7,087 nt of DNA from Lysobacteraceae bacterium (GTDB lineage: Bacteria; Pseudomonadota; Gammaproteobacteria; Xanthomonadales; Rhodanobacteraceae), in assembly GCA_018971925.1 (NCBI GenBank), contig JAGWZT010000095.1:1-7087 (forward strand), read 5' to 3'. The position numbers and the translations under genes are program-made. The notes below the pieces were generated by a model that made no database searches, was not told the origin of the DNA, and saw only the letters and a list, made by a program, of their open reading frames with translations. Within the stretch, counting starts at the first letter, position 1, and each line of letters begins with the position of its first letter. Shown piece after piece: positions 1 to 6,561 of this stretch.

Positions 1-163
1 CACCGGCTTCCGTCTCGCCGCCGATCGTCCGGACCTCGTGATCGAGATTCCGCGCAACGCCAGCGCGGTGTATGAGTTCTACCGCGCGTCCGAATTGATC
101 GAACTGGGGCGCGAGCGCGCCGAGCGCGCGCTCAAGGCGTGGCAGCCCGCCAAATCGCGGTAA
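1..163 (+). CDS. Patatin-like phospholipase family protein, C-terminal 53 residues (partial)
   Basis: This is the 3' end of a gene that enters from the left edge. It is read in the frame beginning at base 2 and stops with TAA at 161-163. The 53 visible residues contain a segment DLVIEIPRNA followed by YEFYRASELIELGRERA. This resembles, from memory, the end of bacterial patatin-like (RssA/NTE-type) phospholipases, where a strand 'PDlvI.iPr' precedes an 'F.RA.ElI.lGR' helix. Family members are serine hydrolases with a Ser-Asp dyad acting on lipids. The catalytic GxSxG and DGG motifs would lie upstream, so activity cannot be judged here. The gene converges on uvrD, with a 92-bp gap occupied by palindromic repeats. 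The identification rests on a short tail and is tentative. That this is a real coding end is supported by clean third-position GC and by the absence of a better frame. Confidence 0.6.
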   Translation, partial: TGFRLAADRPDLVIEIPRNASAVYEFYRASELIELGRERAERALKAWQPAKSR

Positions 164-197
164 TCGTTCCACATCAAGGCTCGTGCCTCACCCGATC

Positions 198-225
198 GTC
201 ATCCCGGCGCAGGCCGGGATCCAGC
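198..225. repeat. Dispersed palindromic repeat of the 'GTCATCCCGGC...GCCGGGAT' (WIPACAGMT) type
   Basis: The unit contains a perfect 8-bp inverted repeat, ATCCCGGC (201-208) and GCCGGGAT (213-220), around a GCAG loop. It is flanked by GTC on the left and CCAG on the right. Read on the minus strand it would encode SWIPACAGMT, the signature peptide that often appears in false ORFs over the 'GTCATTCCCGCG..' repeat dispersed through many proteobacterial genomes. It lies between the convergent patatin-like gene and uvrD. A role in transcript 3'-end formation or mRNA protection is inference, since no T-tract follows on either strand. Copy number in this genome cannot be seen from the window. Confidence 0.75.
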
Positions 226-227
226 TC

Positions 228-252
228 TTCCCTCTCCCGCTGGGAGAAGGAA
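228..252. repeat. Second palindromic repeat, 'CCCTCTCCC...GGGAGAAGG' type, beside the uvrD stop
   Basis: TTCCCTCTCCC (228-238) pairs with GGGAGAAGGAA (242-252) around a GCT loop, giving an 11-position stem with one C-A mismatch (232/248). The minus-strand reading gives FPSPSGRGK, another peptide that recurs in false ORFs over the dispersed 'CCCTCTCCC-GGGAGAGGG' repeat. The unit starts two bases after the first repeat ends and finishes three bases before the uvrD stop codon (256-258). It may serve as a hairpin at the uvrD 3' end. It lacks the T-run of an intrinsic terminator. Confidence 0.65.
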
Positions 253-255
253 ACG

Positions 256-2430
256 TCAAAGTGCAGTGAGGTTCGCGTACGCCGCGACGAGCCACTTCGG
301 CCCCGCGTCCGCGAAATTCACCTGGATGCGGGTGTGCGCGCCGGAGCCTTCGGCGCTGATCACCACGCCTTCGCCGAAGCTGGCATGGCGCACGTGCTGG
401 CCGAGTTTGATCGGCAATGTATCGTCGAGGTCGGCATGGCCACGCGACGCGCGCGCGGTGTACACCGGCCGCGAAATCTTCGCGCGCGGACGCACTTCGG
501 TCAGCAGGTGCGCGGGAAGCTCGTCGAGGAATCGCGAAGGACGTTGCAGCGTTTCGCTGCCGTACTGGCGGCGCGATTCGGCGTAGCACAGCACCAGCCG
601 TTCGCGTGCGCGGGTGATGCCGACGTAGGCAAGGCGGCGTTCCTCTTCGAGGCGTGAGGCGTCTTCCATCGATCGCTGGGTGGGAAACAAACCATCCTCC
701 AGGCCCACCAGGAACACCACCGGGAACTCCAATCCCTTGGCCGAATGCAGCGTCATCAATTGCACGCAATCGGTACCGGCTTCGCCCTGGCCTTCGCCGG
801 CCTCCAGCGCGGCATGCGCGAGGAAGGCCGCGAGTTCGGAAAGGCCGGCTTCGAGGTCTTCCGGTGTCGGTGCGAAACGGCTGGCGACGTTGACCAGTTC
901 GTCGAGGTTCTCGACGCGGGCTTCGGCATTGCCGCGGCTGTCGCGCTCGTAGTAATCGCGCAGCCCCGATTGGGTGATCGCGCGTTCGACCTGTTCGGCC
1001 AGCGTGATGTCGCCGGAGTCCCTGGCGAGTCCGTCGATGAGCGTCATGAAGCCACGCAGTGCATTCTTCGCGCGCGCGTTCAATTCGCCACCCGCCAGTT
1101 CGGCGAGCGCGGCGTCCCACAACGAGGTGTCGTCGGCGCGTGCGCGCCGGCGCAGCCCATCCACGCTGCGTTCGCCCACGCCGTGCGGCGGCGTCGCCAG
1201 CGCGCGTTCGAACGAGGCATCGTCGCCGCGGTTCGCGGCGAGCCGCAGGTAGGCCAGCGCGTCCTTGACCTCGGCGCGCTCGAAATAGCGCTGGCCGCCA
1301 TAGACGCGATACGGAATGTTCTTCTGGTGCAGTTGTTCCTCGAAGTTGCGCGACTGCGCATTGGAGCGGTACAGCACCGCGATGTCGGAGGCGTGGCCGC
1401 CGCCGTCGAGGTATTCGCGAATGCGCTCGATCACGAAGCGCGCTTCGTCCTGCTCGTTGTAGGCGGCGTACAGCGCGATCGACTCGCCCTTGTCGCCGGA
1501 CGTCCACAACTTCTTGCCGAGCCGCGAGGGATTCTGCGCGATCACCGCGTTGGCGGCTTCGAGGATGGTTGCGGTCGATCGGTAGTTTTGTTCCAGCCGC
1601 AGTGTTTTCGCGTCGGGAAAATCGCGCAGGAACGCGCGCATGTTCTCGACTTTCGCGCCGCGCCAGCCGTAGATGGACTGGTCGTCGTCGCCGACCGCGA
1701 AGACCTTGCCGGTGTTGCCGGCAAGCAGGCGAATCCACGCGTACTGCAGGGCGTTGGTGTCCTGGAATTCGTCGATCAGCAGGTGCCGCCAACGTTCCTG
1801 GTAGTGCGCGCGCAGCGCGTCGTTGTCGCGGACAAGTTCGTGCGCGCGCAGCAGCAGTTCGGCGAAGTCGACCAGCCCCGCGCGGCGGCAGGCCTGCTCG
1901 TAGGCTTCGTAGATTTTGAGGTACGTGCGTGCAACGGGATGGTCGCCGGGCTCGATGCCTTCGGGACGCTTGCCCTCGTCCTTCCACTGGTTGATCTGCC
2001 AGCAGGCCTGGCGCGGCGGATACTTGGCCTCGTCGATGCCGAGACCCGCGACCACGCGCTTTACCAAGCGCTGCTGGTCGTCGGCATCGAGGATCTGGAA
2101 GGTCTCCGGCAGTTGCGCTTCCTGCCAGTGCTGGCGCAGCAGCCGATGCGCGATGCCGTGGAAGGTGCCGACGGTCAAGCCGCGCATCCCATGCGGCAGC
2201 AGGTTGGCAAGGCGCCCGCGCATCTCGCCGGCGGCCTTGTTGGTGAAGGTGACCGCAAGGATCGACCACGGCGGCGCGCCCTCGGCTTCGATCAGCCAGC
2301 CGATGCGGTGGGTGAGCACGCGGGTCTTGCCCGATCCGGCGCCGGCCAGCACCAGGTAGTGGCTAGGCGGGGCGGCGACGGCTTCGCGTTGCGCGGCGTT
2401 GAGCGAATCCAGCAGGTACGAAACATCCAT
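256..2430 (-). CDS. uvrD: ATP-dependent DNA helicase II UvrD (SF1A 3'-5' helicase)
   Basis: UvrD unwinds DNA 3' to 5' in nucleotide-excision and mismatch repair and can push back stalled RNA polymerase. The 724-residue protein has every SF1A motif in order: GAGSGKT at 30-36 (Walker A), AVTFTNKAAGEM at 59-70 (Ia), LLIDEFQDTN at 217-226 (II), VGDDDQSIYGWRGA at 246-259 (III), LEQNYRST at 279-286 (IV), LMTLHSAKGLEF at 558-569 (V) and LAYVGITRARERL at 600-612 (VI). The C-terminus (about 676-724) carries the Tudor-like module, HVRHASFGEGVV then PKWLVAAYANL, which matches E. coli UvrD and separates it from Rep. The start at 2430 gives MDVSYLLDSLNAAQREAV, almost identical to the E. coli N-terminus. 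An in-frame ATG at 2499 would add 23 residues with no family counterpart. The Shine-Dalgarno before 2430 is weak. The gene is divergent from the yidB-like gene, and I see no SOS box in the gap. Confidence 0.97.
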   Translation of the reverse strand: MDVSYLLDSLNAAQREAVAAPPSHYLVLAGAGSGKTRVLTHRIGWLIEAEGAPPWSILAVTFTNKAAGEMRGRLANLLPHGMRGLTVGTFHGIAHRLLRQHWQEAQLPETFQILDADDQQRLVKRVVAGLGIDEAKYPPRQACWQINQWKDEGKRPEGIEPGDHPVARTYLKIYEAYEQACRRAGLVDFAELLLRAHELVRDNDALRAHYQERWRHLLIDEFQDTNALQYAWIRLLAGNTGKVFAVGDDDQSIYGWRGAKVENMRAFLRDFPDAKTLRLEQNYRSTATILEAANAVIAQNPSRLGKKLWTSGDKGESIALYAAYNEQDEARFVIERIREYLDGGGHASDIAVLYRSNAQSRNFEEQLHQKNIPYRVYGGQRYFERAEVKDALAYLRLAANRGDDASFERALATPPHGVGERSVDGLRRRARADDTSLWDAALAELAGGELNARAKNALRGFMTLIDGLARDSGDITLAEQVERAITQSGLRDYYERDSRGNAEARVENLDELVNVASRFAPTPEDLEAGLSELAAFLAHAALEAGEGQGEAGTDCVQLMTLHSAKGLEFPVVFLVGLEDGLFPTQRSMEDASRLEEERRLAYVGITRARERLVLCYAESRRQYGSETLQRPSRFLDELPAHLLTEVRPRAKISRPVYTARASRGHADLDDTLPIKLGQHVRHASFGEGVVISAEGSGAHTRIQVNFADAGPKWLVAAYANLTAL

Positions 2431-2523
2431 CGGTTCAATTGTAACGTTCACCCGCGCGGCCGACTTGGTGGTATGTTCGTCCGGCTCGTTGTATGTCATT
2501 CACCCAAAGGAAGGAGTATTGCC
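2431..2523. promoter_or_regulatory. Divergent control region between uvrD and the yidB-like gene
   Basis: This 93-bp gap must hold start signals for both directions. For uvrD (minus strand) the best sigma-70-like pair is ATGACA (2494-2499) and CATACC (2470-2475), 18 bp apart, which would leave a leader of roughly 30 nt. For the plus-strand gene, TTGGTG (2465-2470) and TTGTAT (2489-2494), also 18 bp apart, is a poor match that overlaps the first pair. Both are weak by eye. No CTGT-N8-ACAG or TTAG-N6-TACTA LexA-type box is present on either strand. The plus-strand Shine-Dalgarno (AAAGGAAGGAG, 2506-2516) is strong. Confidence 0.3.
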
Positions 2524-2937
2524 ATGTCGATTCTCGATGCGTTGAAAGGTCTCGCGGGCGGACAGGGTGCTACCAGCGGCAATCCCACGTTGGACGTGAT
2601 CGGCGGCTTGATCCAGAAGTCCGGCGGCGTCGGTGGTCTGGTCTCGACGCTGCAGCAAGGTGGCCTGGGCGGCGTGGTCAATTCCTGGGTCGGCACCGGT
2701 GCCAACCAGTCGGTGAGCGGCGCCCAGCTTGGGCAGGCGCTGCAGGGGACCGCCGCGGGCCAGCACGTGCAGGAGATGGCGCAGAAGCTGGGCGTCGATC
2801 CTTCGCAGGTGCTTGGCCAGTTGGCGCAGCACCTTCCCGGTGTGGTCAATCATCTGACGCCGGACGGGCAGGTGCCTGCAGGCGGCGGATTCAACCTTGG
2901 CCAGTTGTCAGGTCTTGCCAGCAAGCTGGGGCTTTGA
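2524..2937 (+). CDS. yidB: YidB-like DUF937 family protein
   Basis: This is a 137-residue, glycine-rich soluble protein of the YidB/DUF937 family, whose biochemical role I cannot state from sequence. Hallmarks are an N-terminal helix MSILDALKGLAGG, a DVIGGLIQKSGGVGGLV stretch (24-40), the GGLGGVVNSWVGTGANQSVS block (46-65), a helix around 78-104 (GQHVQEMAQKLGVDPSQVLGQL) and the ending motif LPGVVNHLTPDGQVP (104-118). A Gly/Leu tail, NLGQLSGLASKLGL, closes the protein. Length agrees with the family (about 130). I see no signal peptide or membrane segment. The start at 2524 is set by a strong Shine-Dalgarno, AAAGGAAGGAG (2506-2516), 7 bp upstream. The same frame stays open far upstream, antisense to uvrD, so a longest-frame caller would extend it wrongly. 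It appears monocistronic, ending 14 bp before a bidirectional terminator. Confidence 0.9.
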   Translation: MSILDALKGLAGGQGATSGNPTLDVIGGLIQKSGGVGGLVSTLQQGGLGGVVNSWVGTGANQSVSGAQLGQALQGTAAGQHVQEMAQKLGVDPSQVLGQLAQHLPGVVNHLTPDGQVPAGGGFNLGQLSGLASKLGL

Positions 2938-2951
2938 TCCGCATTCACGCG

Positions 2952-2980
2952 AAAAACGCGGCCGTGAGGCCGCGTTTTTT
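2952..2980. terminator. Bidirectional intrinsic terminator
   Basis: AAAAACGCGGCC (2952-2963) and GGCCGCGTTTTT (2968-2979) form a perfect 12-bp stem with a GTGA loop. The lower A-T part gives a T-run downstream on each strand: T6 on plus, and A5 on plus read as T5 on minus. It lies 14 bp after the yidB-like stop and 11 bp after the end of the convergent small membrane-protein gene, so it can end transcripts from both sides. Confidence 0.92.
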
Positions 2981-2991
2981 GTTGCCCGCGA

Positions 2992-3213
2992 TCAGCGCGA
3001 CTTCTTCAGCACGCCCGCGGCCAGCAGCACGCCGCCGACCACGATACCCGCGTAACCGAGCGGCGCCGGCACCGGCTTGTCCACGGTGGTCTTGACTTCG
3101 AGCTGTCCGAACTTGATCGGAGTCTCAGTGCTGGAATAGGTGAGTTTGCCCAGCGCGACCCACACGCCGAGCGCGATCAGCACGATACCGACAAGGATGG
3201 CTGCGATACGCAT
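2992..3213 (-). CDS. Small two-helix inner-membrane protein, uncharacterised
   Basis: The 73-residue product has two hydrophobic segments, about residues 3-21 (IAAILVGIVLIALGVWVAL) and 51-69 (PLGYAGIVVGGVLLAAGVL). They are joined by a polar loop of about 29 residues (SSTETPIKFGQLEVKTTVDK) and end in KKSR. Positive charge at both ends suggests both termini are cytoplasmic and the loop periplasmic. The layout 'TM1 - LTYSS...FG.....K..P.P - TM2' recalls a widespread group of short DUF3185-like membrane proteins. I recognise the layout but cannot assign a function. The start at 3213 has a purine-rich GAAGAGAG stretch (3221-3228) at a usable distance. It is downstream of prc on the same strand, separated by 114 bp with a strong hairpin, so it may be its own transcript or a weak read-through gene. 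It ends at the bidirectional terminator. Confidence 0.8.
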   Translation of the reverse strand: MRIAAILVGIVLIALGVWVALGKLTYSSTETPIKFGQLEVKTTVDKPVPAPLGYAGIVVGGVLLAAGVLKKSR

Positions 3214-3293
3214 GCGCGGTCTCTCTTCGCGATGAACGTGGGACCAAGGCTACGCGAACCCGCCGGTGTACGCCACCCGCGTTGGGGGATGCC

Positions 3294-3321
3294 GCGCTGC
3301 CTTCCTTGCGGAAGGCAGCGC
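3294..3321 (-). terminator. Perfect 12-bp hairpin just after the prc stop codon
   Basis: GCGCTGCCTTCC (3294-3305) pairs without mismatch with GGAAGGCAGCGC (3310-3321) around a TTGC loop. It begins 6 bp beyond the prc stop (3328-3330). On the minus strand no T-tract follows; the next bases are GGCATCCCCC. It is therefore either a weak or factor-assisted terminator, or an mRNA 3'-end stabiliser that sets prc apart from the small membrane-protein gene. The structure is plain; the role is inferred. Confidence 0.55.
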
Positions 3322-3327
3322 ATGCGT

Positions 3328-5637
3328 TCAGTGCGTACTGCCGGCGCTGGCGGGCTCGGGTGCGGACGTGGGCGCCGGGGCTGGAGCCGGTGCCGAAACG
3401 GGTGCCGAGTTCGCGATGGAAACCGGCTTGGTGAAAGCCTGCTTCGGCAACACTTGCTCGGCGAGTTTGGAATCCTTGCCCAGCATCGCGACCTCGTCGG
3501 CCATGATGTGCGCGGCCTCGTCCAGCTCGATGTCCTTGGCCTGCCTGGCGGCTTTCTCGCGCGCCACCGAGGCCTTGACGCTCTGTTCGCCGGGCGTCAG
3601 TCCGTTGTCGAGCTGCAGGTTCACGCCTGAAACATCGCCCAGGGCTTCGCGGCGCTTCTTGAACGCGGCGTCCTGTTCTTCCTGCTGCTTGCGCTCGGCC
3701 TCGCGCACCTTGTAATTGAGCGACACCGATTTCTGGTCGTGCAGTTTGCGCGCGGCGGCCAGTTCATCCAGCAGCAGCTTCCACGCGGGATCGCTCGCGG
3801 CGCGCGTGTCGTGTTCCGCCGTCAACGGCGCGACCAGCGGTCTCTGGTCCGCGACCGGCGTGTACTCGGCCGGATCGATGTGCGTCCACTTCAGCGCGTT
3901 CGGATAGCTCGATTCACCATAATCCTTGTAGCCGATCGAATGCGGGAACAGGATGTTGGGCGTGACGCCGTGCAACTGCGTCGAATCGCCGTTGACGCGG
4001 AAGAACTCGTCGACCGTCATCTTCAGCTCGCCGAAGGTCGGCTTGGTGTTCATCGCCAGCTGGTCGAGGCTGGTCAGGGTCTGCACCGTGCCCTTGCCGA
4101 AGGTTTGCTCGCCGATGATCAGCCCGCGGCCGTAATCCTGGATCGCGGCGGTGAAGATTTCGCTGGCCGACGCCGAGCCGCGATTCACCAGCACCGCCAT
4201 CGGGCCGGTCCACAGCATCTTCTCGTCGGAATCCTGTTCCTCGACCTGGCCGCGGCTGTCGCGCACCTGCACCACCGGACCCTTGCCGATGAACAGGCCG
4301 GACAGGTTCACCGCTTCGCTGAGCGAACCGCCGCCGTTGTCGCGCAGGTCCACGATCACCGCGGAAACCTTTTCCTGCTTGAGCTCGCCCAGCAGCTTGG
4401 CGACGTCGCGCGAAGCACTGCGGTAATCGGGGTCGCCACGGCGGCGCGCGTCGAAGTCTTCGTAGAAGCTCTGCAGGTCGATCACGCCGACCTTGATGGT
4501 ACGGTCGCCTTCCTTGACGTCGATGACCTTCTTCTTCGCGGCCTGGTCGGCGATGGTGACCTTGGCGCGCACCAGCGTGATGAGCTTGGGCTTGGCATCC
4601 GGGCCGCCCTCGGCGGGCAGGACCTCCAGCCGCACGACGGTACCCTTCGTGCCGCGGATCTTCGCGACCACGTCGTCGATGCGCCAACCGACGGTGTCCA
4701 CGATCGCGCCGCAGTCACCCTGGCCGACGCCGACGATCTTGTCGCCGACCTCGAGCTTGCTGGATTTCGCGGCCGGGCCGCCCGGCACGATTTCGCGGAT
4801 CACGATGTACTCGTCGTGTTCCTGCAGCACCGCGCCGATGCCTTCCAGCGACAGCTTCATGGTGATGTCGAAGTTCTGGCTGGCGCGCGGGCCGAAGTAG
4901 TTGGTGTGCGGGTCGATCGCCATCGCGTACGCATTCATGAAGGTCTGGAACACGTCCTCGCTGTCGAGTTGGTGTACGCGGTCGAGATAGTTCTCGTAAC
5001 GGTGCGACAACGTCTTGCGGATCTCCGCGGCGTCCTTGCCGGCCAGCTTCAGGCGGATCCAGTCGTTCTCGACGCGTTCCTTCCACAACTGGTCGAGCGC
5101 GGCGGTGTCGGCGGCCCAGGGCGCCTTGTCGCGGTCGAAGACGTAGGTGCCGTTGCCCTCGAGGTCGACGCCTTTCTTCAGCAACGCCAGTGCATAGGCG
5201 GTGCGTTCACCCGCGCGCTTTTCGTACAGGTTGAAGATCGCGAACGGGATCGACATGTCGCCGTTCCAGATCGCGTCGTCGAGCTTGGTGCGATCCGGCG
5301 CGAACCGGTCGATGTCCTTCCGGGTGAAGAACAGCTTGCCGCCGTCGAGCGCCTTGAAGTAGGCGTCGAAGATCTTCTCCGACATTGCGTCGTCGAGCGG
5401 CAGGGCTTCGTACTGGAAGCGCGTCAGCAGGCGTGCGGCGAGGATCGCCGCCTGGCCCTGCGCCGCGGTCGGTTTCAGGACCGGCGCGGGCGTCATCTTG
5501 TACTGGCCGACGGGTGCCGAGACGACGCTCGACGACGAGGCCGGGCAGCTGGACGCGGCGGCCGCGGGCGGGGTTTTGGCGTGCGCGCCCAGCGCGAACA
5601 GGGAGGCAACCAGGACAACGAAGACACGCTGCAACAT
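3328..5637 (-). CDS. prc: Carboxy-terminal (tail-specific) processing protease Prc/Tsp, peptidase family S41
   Basis: Prc is a periplasmic Ser-Lys protease that degrades or trims proteins at their C-termini; in E. coli it matures FtsI and, with NlpI, degrades MepS. The 769-residue product starts with a Sec signal peptide, MLQRVFVVLVASLFALGAHA, with likely cleavage after residue 20. An N-terminal helical Prc domain follows (about 58-250, with LDGGKLFFTRKDID at 97-110), then a PDZ domain (about 257-345) and the S41 core. The nucleophile is Ser490 in NRGSASASEIF and the general base Lys515 in GEQTFGKGTVQ. They are 25 residues apart as in E. coli, and Asp501 sits at the family's +11 position. A Lys/Glu-rich C-terminal domain (about 610-735) precedes an Ala-Pro tail (740-769). 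The start at 5637 is chosen for the signal peptide and the AAGGAAA Shine-Dalgarno at 5642-5648. An upstream in-frame ATG at 5892 would run into lipB. Confidence 0.96.
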   Translation of the reverse strand: MLQRVFVVLVASLFALGAHAKTPPAAAASSCPASSSSVVSAPVGQYKMTPAPVLKPTAAQGQAAILAARLLTRFQYEALPLDDAMSEKIFDAYFKALDGGKLFFTRKDIDRFAPDRTKLDDAIWNGDMSIPFAIFNLYEKRAGERTAYALALLKKGVDLEGNGTYVFDRDKAPWAADTAALDQLWKERVENDWIRLKLAGKDAAEIRKTLSHRYENYLDRVHQLDSEDVFQTFMNAYAMAIDPHTNYFGPRASQNFDITMKLSLEGIGAVLQEHDEYIVIREIVPGGPAAKSSKLEVGDKIVGVGQGDCGAIVDTVGWRIDDVVAKIRGTKGTVVRLEVLPAEGGPDAKPKLITLVRAKVTIADQAAKKKVIDVKEGDRTIKVGVIDLQSFYEDFDARRRGDPDYRSASRDVAKLLGELKQEKVSAVIVDLRDNGGGSLSEAVNLSGLFIGKGPVVQVRDSRGQVEEQDSDEKMLWTGPMAVLVNRGSASASEIFTAAIQDYGRGLIIGEQTFGKGTVQTLTSLDQLAMNTKPTFGELKMTVDEFFRVNGDSTQLHGVTPNILFPHSIGYKDYGESSYPNALKWTHIDPAEYTPVADQRPLVAPLTAEHDTRAASDPAWKLLLDELAAARKLHDQKSVSLNYKVREAERKQQEEQDAAFKKRREALGDVSGVNLQLDNGLTPGEQSVKASVAREKAARQAKDIELDEAAHIMADEVAMLGKDSKLAEQVLPKQAFTKPVSIANSAPVSAPAPAPAPTSAPEPASAGSTH

Positions 5638-5818
5638 GGATTTTCCTTGGACGGCCGCGTCACGGCGGCCGGATGCGCCCGCAGGCGCGGATGAAGACGA
5701 AAAGTGCGCCGGGCGTTCGCTGGCGCGTTCGGGTGCGTGGTACGGGCGGTCGAGGCTCGACTTGGCGCCGCCCGACACTAAAGTATCGGAAAACACGGGC
5801 GCCGGATATGGCCGCAAG
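5638..5818 (-). promoter_or_regulatory. lipB-prc intergenic region, structured putative prc leader
   Basis: This 181-bp gap holds no gene I can support. It contains several inverted repeats: GGCCGC/GCGGCC (5653-5658 and 5665-5670), GCGCC/GGCGC (5675-5679 and 5684-5688), and GTCGAG-G-CTCGAC (5749-5761) nested in GGGCG/CGCCC (5744-5748 and 5769-5773). A GATACT -10-like hexamer lies on the minus strand at 5782-5787 but lacks a good -35. The region may combine a lipB 3' end with a prc promoter and leader. No T-run terminator is visible. The AAGGAAA Shine-Dalgarno of prc is at 5642-5648. Confidence 0.35.
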
Positions 5819-6484
5819 TCATGCCGCGGCGCGGGGCAGGGCGGGGTCCGCATCCTGCGGCGACAATCCGAATTGTCTGCCCAGCTCGGCAATCAGCACA
5901 TCCTCGACGTCGGCGAGTCGCGACGGGCCGCCCAAGTCTAGCATCCTGACGACCTGAAGCCCGGCGTAACCGCAGGGATTGATGCGATGGAAGGGTTCGA
6001 GGTCCATCGCCACGTTGAAGGCAAGGCCGTGGAAGCTGCATCCATGGCGCACGCGCAGGCCCAGCGCCGCGATCTTGGCCTCGCCCACGTATACGCCCGG
6101 CGCGCCTTCGCGACGCGCGGCCACTATGTTCCATTCGGCCAGGGTGTCGATGATGGCCTGTTCGATCCGGTGCACCAGCTCGCGCACGCCGACTTTCAAA
6201 CGCCGCAGGTCCAGCAGCGGATAGGCCACGATCTGGCCGGGACCGTGGTAGGTGACCTGGCCGCCGCGATCGACTTGGACCACGGGGATGTCGCCGGGCG
6301 CCAGCACGTGCTCCGGCCGGCCGGCCTGGCCGAGCGTGAACACCGGGTCGTGTTCGACCAGCCATAGTTCGTCCGGCGTATCCGGCCCGCGCGCATCGGT
6401 GAACGCCTGCATGGCGTGCCACACGGGTTCGTACGGTTGGCGACCGAGGTGGCGGACGAGCAAGGGCAATGGCGCAGCGGGCAT
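5819..6484 (-). CDS. lipB: Octanoyl-[acyl-carrier-protein]:protein N-octanoyltransferase LipB
   Basis: LipB moves the octanoyl group from octanoyl-ACP to the lipoyl-domain lysine of enzymes such as pyruvate and 2-oxoglutarate dehydrogenases and the glycine cleavage H protein. LipA then inserts sulfur. The cytoplasmic 221-residue protein contains DELWLVEHDPVFTLGQAG (38-55), the substrate-site motif RGGQVTYHGPGQ (73-84), GVYVGEAKIAALGLRV with the conserved Lys137 (130-145), CSFHGLAFNV (149-158) and RINPCGYAGL with the acyl-thioester Cys171 (167-176). Both catalytic residues match E. coli Lys135 and Cys169. I chose ATG 6484 because LLVRHLGRQPYEP then begins at nearly the E. coli position. A GTG at 6565, overlapping the ybeD stop as GTGA, would add 27 residues and cannot be excluded, since neither start has a good Shine-Dalgarno. 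It follows ybeD and dacC on the same strand. lipA is not next to it. Confidence 0.96.
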   Translation of the reverse strand: MPAAPLPLLVRHLGRQPYEPVWHAMQAFTDARGPDTPDELWLVEHDPVFTLGQAGRPEHVLAPGDIPVVQVDRGGQVTYHGPGQIVAYPLLDLRRLKVGVRELVHRIEQAIIDTLAEWNIVAARREGAPGVYVGEAKIAALGLRVRHGCSFHGLAFNVAMDLEPFHRINPCGYAGLQVVRMLDLGGPSRLADVEDVLIAELGRQFGLSPQDADPALPRAAA

Positions 6485-6561
6485 GGCTCGGAGATGGGGA
6501 GTGGGTAGCGGGAGCGCAAGCCGGTCGGCGTCCGCTCCCGCCGATCGTTCCTCGCGCCCGC

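Noticed and set aside
188..2269. Minus-strand open frame of about 690 codons overlapping uvrD in another frame
   Set aside because: It is strongly Arg-rich and motif-free, and it ends in SPSGRGKSWIPACAGMT, the signature of dispersed repeats read as protein. It is a frame-shifted shadow of uvrD.
745..2523. Plus-strand open frame running about 590 codons antisense to uvrD and in frame with the yidB-like gene
   Set aside because: The uvrD strand carries every helicase motif. The antisense frame is Arg/Val/Ala-rich with no family motif, and the downstream gene has its own strong Shine-Dalgarno and family-typical start. It is a by-product of high third-position GC.
3739..5694. Plus-strand open frame of about 650 codons antisense to prc
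   Set aside because: It mirrors the Prc coding frame and its residues show the biased Val/Asp/Arg/His composition of antisense GC-rich frames. Prc has a signal peptide, PDZ domain and catalytic dyad on the other strand.
5638..5892. N-terminal extension of Prc by 85 residues from an upstream ATG
   Set aside because: The extension would overlap the lipB 3' end and bury the clear Sec signal peptide. The ATG at 5637 has a good Shine-Dalgarno.
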